Origin: Halovenus sp037080055
Lineage (GTDB): Archaea > Halobacteriota > Halobacteria > Halobacteriales > Haloarculaceae
NCBI RefSeq assembly: GCF_037080055.1
Contig: NZ_JBAOJI010000001.1
Location: forward strand, 372,001-436,000
Length of the DNA stretch: 64,000 nt
Direction: 5' to 3'
Shown here: positions 60,719-64,000 of the stretch, piece by piece
Layout: each line of letters opens with the position of its first letter
Numbering within the stretch: the stretch's first letter is position 1
Made by a program: the position numbers and the translations under genes
The notes under the pieces: generated by a model
Seen by the model: the letters and a program-made list of their open reading frames with translations, nothing else
Database searches by the model: none
Told to the model about the DNA's origin: nothing

Positions 60719-62362
60719 ATGGTCTCCGCGACAGGCAGCCTTCTCGCGATCATGTTCGTCGCGGGGAGTCTGCTCTGTGTGTTCGGGGTCGTGAGCTATC
60801 GGCGGCGAGACGATCCCGGATCGACGCTGTTTGGCGTCTTCGTCGGACTGTGGGGAGCCATGCCGATCATCGACGCCGTCGCCGGCGCCGTTCTCGGAAT
60901 CGCCGGAGTGTCCGGGATTCTGTGGGTCGTGGCAGTCGTGCCGTGGTTCCTGTTTACGCTCCAGTACACCGGCAGAGAGTTCGGGTACCGAAGTTGGCTC
61001 TTCTTGCTGGCTCCGGCGCTGGGTGTGCTTCCGTGGCTCTGGTCGGCCAGTATGGGACGGGTCGTCCCCGCCTTCGAGGTGGTCGGGATTCTCGTGTTCG
61101 TCTACTACGCTGCGGTGGCGGTCATCGGATCGTTGCTCGTCCTGCAGGCGGCAAACAGGTACGGCCACCTCTCGCTGGCACAGGGGGTGTGGCTGGCACT
61201 GGCCGGAGCGATTCCAGCGGTGACGATGAACACTTTCGGCGTGTTGACCGAACAGTTCGACGATGCGCTGCTGTTCGGGGTCTACACCGCCGGACTAGTC
61301 GGGAGTTGTGTCGTCGTCGCGCTCGCGCTCTTCTGGGAGGACGTGTTCGACTCGACACCTGCCGCGGGAACGGTCGGCGAACGAGCGATCATCCGCGAGA
61401 CGGAAGACGTGATCGTCATCACCGACGACGGGGGTGAGGTGATCCTGCACAACGAGACGGCTGACCCGAAAGTACTGGCCTTCGAGGGAGACGTGGTCGG
61501 TGATCCGATCGAAGTCCCACTCGGACTCAGTATCGACGACCTCGCCGCGAAGGAGACGGTCGAACTCCAGACCGACGAGGGGATCCGCCGGTTCGATCCG
61601 CGAGTGACGGCACTCACGGACCAGCACGACCGGCGGATCGGATCGATGATCAGTCTGCGGGATATCACCGACCGAGAGATCCGTCGCCAGCGACTGACGG
61701 TGCTCAACCGGATCGTCAGGCACAACTTCCGCAATCAGGCGAGTGTGATCAAGGCCAACACCGAGGTCGTCGCCGACGAACTAAACGACGAGCAGCTGCT
61801 CGACCGACTCGATACCGCCGCCGAGTCGGTGGATTCGCTGACCGCGCTCAGTCACAAGGCGAAAACAATCGAGACGATTCTCGGCGACGAAAGCGAGACG
61901 ACGACCGTCGACCTCCGTGGTGTGCTCGACGATATCGCAGCCGAAAGCAGCGAGCGGTGGCCGGAGGCGACGGTCGCGGTCCGAGAGTGTCCGGACGTGC
62001 GTATCGAGGCCAACCGTCGAGCGGTCGAGTTCGCCCTCTCGAATCTCGTCGAAAATGCGGTCGAACACGCCGACAACGATGCCCCCGCGGTGGAGTTGGC
62101 CGGGTCAGTCGAGCGTGACGCACAGCGAGTGACGATTACGGTCGCCGACGACGGGCCGGGCATCCCCGACCGGGAGGTCGAAGTACTCGAAGCAGGAGAG
62201 GAAACGCCGCTGAAACACGGCAGCGGAATCGGGCTCTGGGTGACGAACTGGACGGTTCGCGAACTCGGCGGCGAACTCACCTTCCCCGAGCGTGGGCCGG
62301 ACGGGAGTACCGTGGCCGTTCAGTTGCCGACCCGACCACGGACGGATTCCCAGTCAGCCTAA
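60719..62362 (+). CDS. Membrane sensor histidine kinase with seven-TM N-terminus
   Basis: 547 residues: seven hydrophobic segments within about 1-215 of the haloarchaeal 7TM sensor type, a divergent PAS-like domain (about 230-320), then LNRIVRHNFRNQASVIKANTEVV with the phosphorylated histidine in the RHNFRN form, N-box LSNLVENAVEH, and DDGPGIPD/GSGIGLWVTNW. No response regulator is adjacent. Signal unknown. Confidence 0.88.
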   Translation: MVSATGSLLAIMFVAGSLLCVFGVVSYRRRDDPGSTLFGVFVGLWGAMPIIDAVAGAVLGIAGVSGILWVVAVVPWFLFTLQYTGREFGYRSWLFLLAPALGVLPWLWSASMGRVVPAFEVVGILVFVYYAAVAVIGSLLVLQAANRYGHLSLAQGVWLALAGAIPAVTMNTFGVLTEQFDDALLFGVYTAGLVGSCVVVALALFWEDVFDSTPAAGTVGERAIIRETEDVIVITDDGGEVILHNETADPKVLAFEGDVVGDPIEVPLGLSIDDLAAKETVELQTDEGIRRFDPRVTALTDQHDRRIGSMISLRDITDREIRRQRLTVLNRIVRHNFRNQASVIKANTEVVADELNDEQLLDRLDTAAESVDSLTALSHKAKTIETILGDESETTTVDLRGVLDDIAAESSERWPEATVAVRECPDVRIEANRRAVEFALSNLVENAVEHADNDAPAVELAGSVERDAQRVTITVADDGPGIPDREVEVLEAGEETPLKHGSGIGLWVTNWTVRELGGELTFPERGPDGSTVAVQLPTRPRTDSQSA

Positions 62363-62378
62363 AAGGTGGGACCGGCCG

Positions 62379-62702
62379 TCACCGCGGGACGTACGGATTC
62401 AGCGGTGCGGTCACCCGCGCCAGGACCTGCAGGAACTGCTCGCGGAGCGTCGGCGCCGGGCGACGAGTCGTCGCGGTTCGGAACGCCCTCCCCCCGCAGT
62501 GCGGACACTCCGTCGGAAAGTCGGTCACGACGGACTGACAGTCGAGACAGACGTAGTGCCGGTCAGACTCCGTCTGTCCTGAGTGATCGTCCCGGATGGT
62601 GGTCGGACCGCGAGCAGTTCGTGCGGGTCGGTCGGCTGTTTGGTCTGTGCGATGCATCTGGTCGTCAGGTCCACGTTGTTGCGGACCGGTGTGGTTCCCC
62701 AT
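62379..62702 (-). CDS. Small zinc-ribbon protein, haloarchaeal
   Basis: Up to 107 residues. The C-terminal half has two cysteine pairs in HYVCLDCQSVVTDFPTECPHCGGRAF, a rubredoxin-like zinc ribbon, followed by LREQFLQVLARVTAPLNPYVPR. The N-terminal half is low-complexity and polar, so the start may be the ATG at 62657 rather than 62702. Convergent with the histidine kinase. Confidence 0.65.
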   Translation of the reverse strand: MGNHTGPQQRGPDDQMHRTDQTADRPARTARGPTTIRDDHSGQTESDRHYVCLDCQSVVTDFPTECPHCGGRAFRTATTRRPAPTLREQFLQVLARVTAPLNPYVPR

Positions 62703-63040
62703 GTGTGATCCCCGTCTGCTGGCGTCGTTGCAATACGATACCGGTGCCTGCGGGAGCGCGAGACAACGGCGACTGGTTGGACGGCAAAGCGAACTGGCAT
62801 CTCCGGGCTCGGCGCGGAGTCAGTCAGTCTCCGAACACACCAGACGGCCGACGATTGTCGCGGACAGCGGTGCAACGCTGTCCGTCCCCCGTTGGCGACT
62901 GACCTGTTCGCGACCCACCAGTATTAACGTTGAGCCTGAAATTCAATGCAGTTTATACTTCTGTGGCAACTGGCGTGTGAGATAAAAGGGTCCGCAGGAG
63001 AGCCCGCGGAATTATGTGCCGGGTCGAACTAAGCAGGGAT
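62703..63040. promoter_or_regulatory. Intergenic region upstream of the thiolase
   Basis: 338 bases without a gene I can support. The first two thirds is GC-rich. From about 62925 it becomes AT-richer, with TTTATACTT at about 62948-62956 and GATAAAAGG near 62982-62990 as candidate promoter elements for the thiolase. Confidence 0.45.
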
Positions 63041-64000
63041 ATGCGAGACGTATATCTGGTCGGGGCGGGACAGACCCCCTTTGGCTCCTTCCCGGAGCGG
63101 AGCTACCGGGACCTGTTCGCCGAGGCGTATCAGAACGCACGAGAATCGGCCGATAACCCGCCGGATCCGGACGATATCGACGAGGCTGTCGTCGGGTCGC
63201 TCGGTGTCGGCGGACGACAACTCGGGCTCTCCGGACCCGCGGTCACCGAACACGTCGGCCTACACAACGTGACCTGTTCGCGGATCGAAAACGCCTGTGC
63301 AGCGGGCGGGTTCGCCGTCCGGCAGGCGATTCAGGCGATCAAAAGCGGGATGGCCGATGTCGTCGTCGCCGGTGGCTACGAGGTGATGACAGACATGTCC
63401 AGCGACGCGACGAAGTACTGGCTGGGTGTCAGCGGCGAGACCGAGTGGGAACGACTGACTGGTACTACCTTCGCGGGCGTCTACGCCCAGATGGCAAGCG
63501 CCTATCTCGACGAGTACGACGCGACCACGGAGGACCTCTCCCGCGTCGCCGTCAAGAATCACGGTAACGGCGCGAAGAACCCGAAGGCACATCTCGGCTT
63601 CTCCTGTTCGCTCGAAGACGCGGTCAGCGCGCCCGATGTCGCCGCGCCGCTCAATCTCTATCACTGCTGTCCGACCTCCGACGGCGCGGCCGTCGCGCTC
63701 TTTGTCAGCGAGGATGTCGTCGATCAGTACAGCGACGAGCGGATCCGCGTCGCTGGCTCCGGCGGCGCGAGCGACCACGTCGGCCTCGCAGAGCGGGACA
63801 GCTACACCTCACTGTCGGCGACGAAAACGGCCGCCGAGTCGGCCTACGAGGAGGCCGACGTTGCGCCCGACGATCTGGATTTCGCCGAGATTCACGACTG
63901 CTTCGCCATCGCCGAACTGCTCGCCTACGAGGATCTCGGCTTCTGCGAGGAGGGGCAGGCACACACCCTGCTGCGTGAGGGCGTGACCGATCCCGACGGC
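63041..64000 (+). CDS. Thiolase-family acyl-CoA acetyltransferase, C-terminus cut by window edge
   Basis: 320 residues visible of an expected 380-390. It begins MRDVYLVGAGQTPFGSFPERSYRDLF; the nucleophilic cysteine lies in RIENACAAGGFAVRQAI, and FAEIHDCFAIAELLAYEDLG carries the catalytic histidine region. The HDCF form and overall pattern are of the SCP2/archaeal thiolase type, which in archaea often acts with HMG-CoA synthase and a DUF35 zinc protein; that partner would lie beyond the window. Confidence 0.88.
   Translation, partial: MRDVYLVGAGQTPFGSFPERSYRDLFAEAYQNARESADNPPDPDDIDEAVVGSLGVGGRQLGLSGPAVTEHVGLHNVTCSRIENACAAGGFAVRQAIQAIKSGMADVVVAGGYEVMTDMSSDATKYWLGVSGETEWERLTGTTFAGVYAQMASAYLDEYDATTEDLSRVAVKNHGNGAKNPKAHLGFSCSLEDAVSAPDVAAPLNLYHCCPTSDGAAVALFVSEDVVDQYSDERIRVAGSGGASDHVGLAERDSYTSLSATKTAAESAYEEADVAPDDLDFAEIHDCFAIAELLAYEDLGFCEEGQAHTLLREGVTDPDG

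Overview
The window is chromosomal DNA from a haloarchaeon (class Halobacteria). The proteins are strongly acidic, most of the DNA is GC-rich, and many family types are typical of this group: a Tat-type lipoprotein carrying a halocyanin domain, a HalOD1 protein, archaeal dihydroneopterin aldolase MptD, an Azf-type NAD-dependent glucose-6-phosphate dehydrogenase, many UspA proteins, TATA-type promoters close to start codons, and a tRNA gene without an encoded CCA. No intact transposase, rRNA, CRISPR array or replication origin was recognised.

Layout. 1-2.5 kb: end of an L-lactate permease, then tRNA-Gly(CCC) preceded by a tandem repeat and followed by hairpin-rich DNA and a strikingly AT-rich patch with a membrane protein. 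2.5-19.7 kb: mostly housekeeping genes (glutamine-dependent NAD synthase, Azf, MptD, ferredoxin, CoA-type NUDIX hydrolase, glycosyltransferase, a compact minus-strand cluster at 11.6-15.7 kb, TrkA/TrkH potassium uptake, a TFS-like zinc-ribbon protein). 19.9-25.9 kb: an accessory stretch with two MFS transporters, two PrxQ/BCP-type peroxiredoxins and decayed gene fragments. 25.5-33.7 kb: a patatin-type PHB depolymerase with 3-hydroxybutyrate dehydrogenase, a large cupredoxin-fused lipoprotein, a CoA-disulfide-reductase-type flavoprotein, a PiT transporter and UspA.

About 33.95-52.74 kb appears to be an inserted, lower-GC island. It is bracketed by two copies of the 5' end of one zinc-finger gene: 37 codons ending in a stop on the left, the intact gene on the right. 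The island carries three VOC-family dioxygenase-like proteins, a maleylacetate-reductase-like iron alcohol dehydrogenase, nitronate monooxygenase, a BKACE (DUF849) enzyme, an enolase-superfamily protein, a MhqD-like esterase, DoxX, a FrnE/DsbA-like protein, two HxlR regulators with the N-terminal cysteine, a sensor kinase and AzlCD. The set closely parallels the Bacillus subtilis YodB/CatR/MhqR quinone-electrophile regulons. A sequence TTACCTGGT recurs at four intergenic regions of the island, and one divergent promoter has been duplicated, each copy losing the opposite gene and driving a new one. The genes could convert a hydroquinone through maleylacetate and beta-ketoadipate to CoA thioesters; this is inference.

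52.7-64 kb returns to GC-rich core sequence: zinc-finger protein, small ferredoxin, CBS and UspA proteins, an ABC-2 exporter pair, cofactor-independent phosphoglycerate mutase with an unusual palindrome-bearing insertion, flavin reductase, a seven-TM histidine kinase, and the start of a thiolase that runs off the window.
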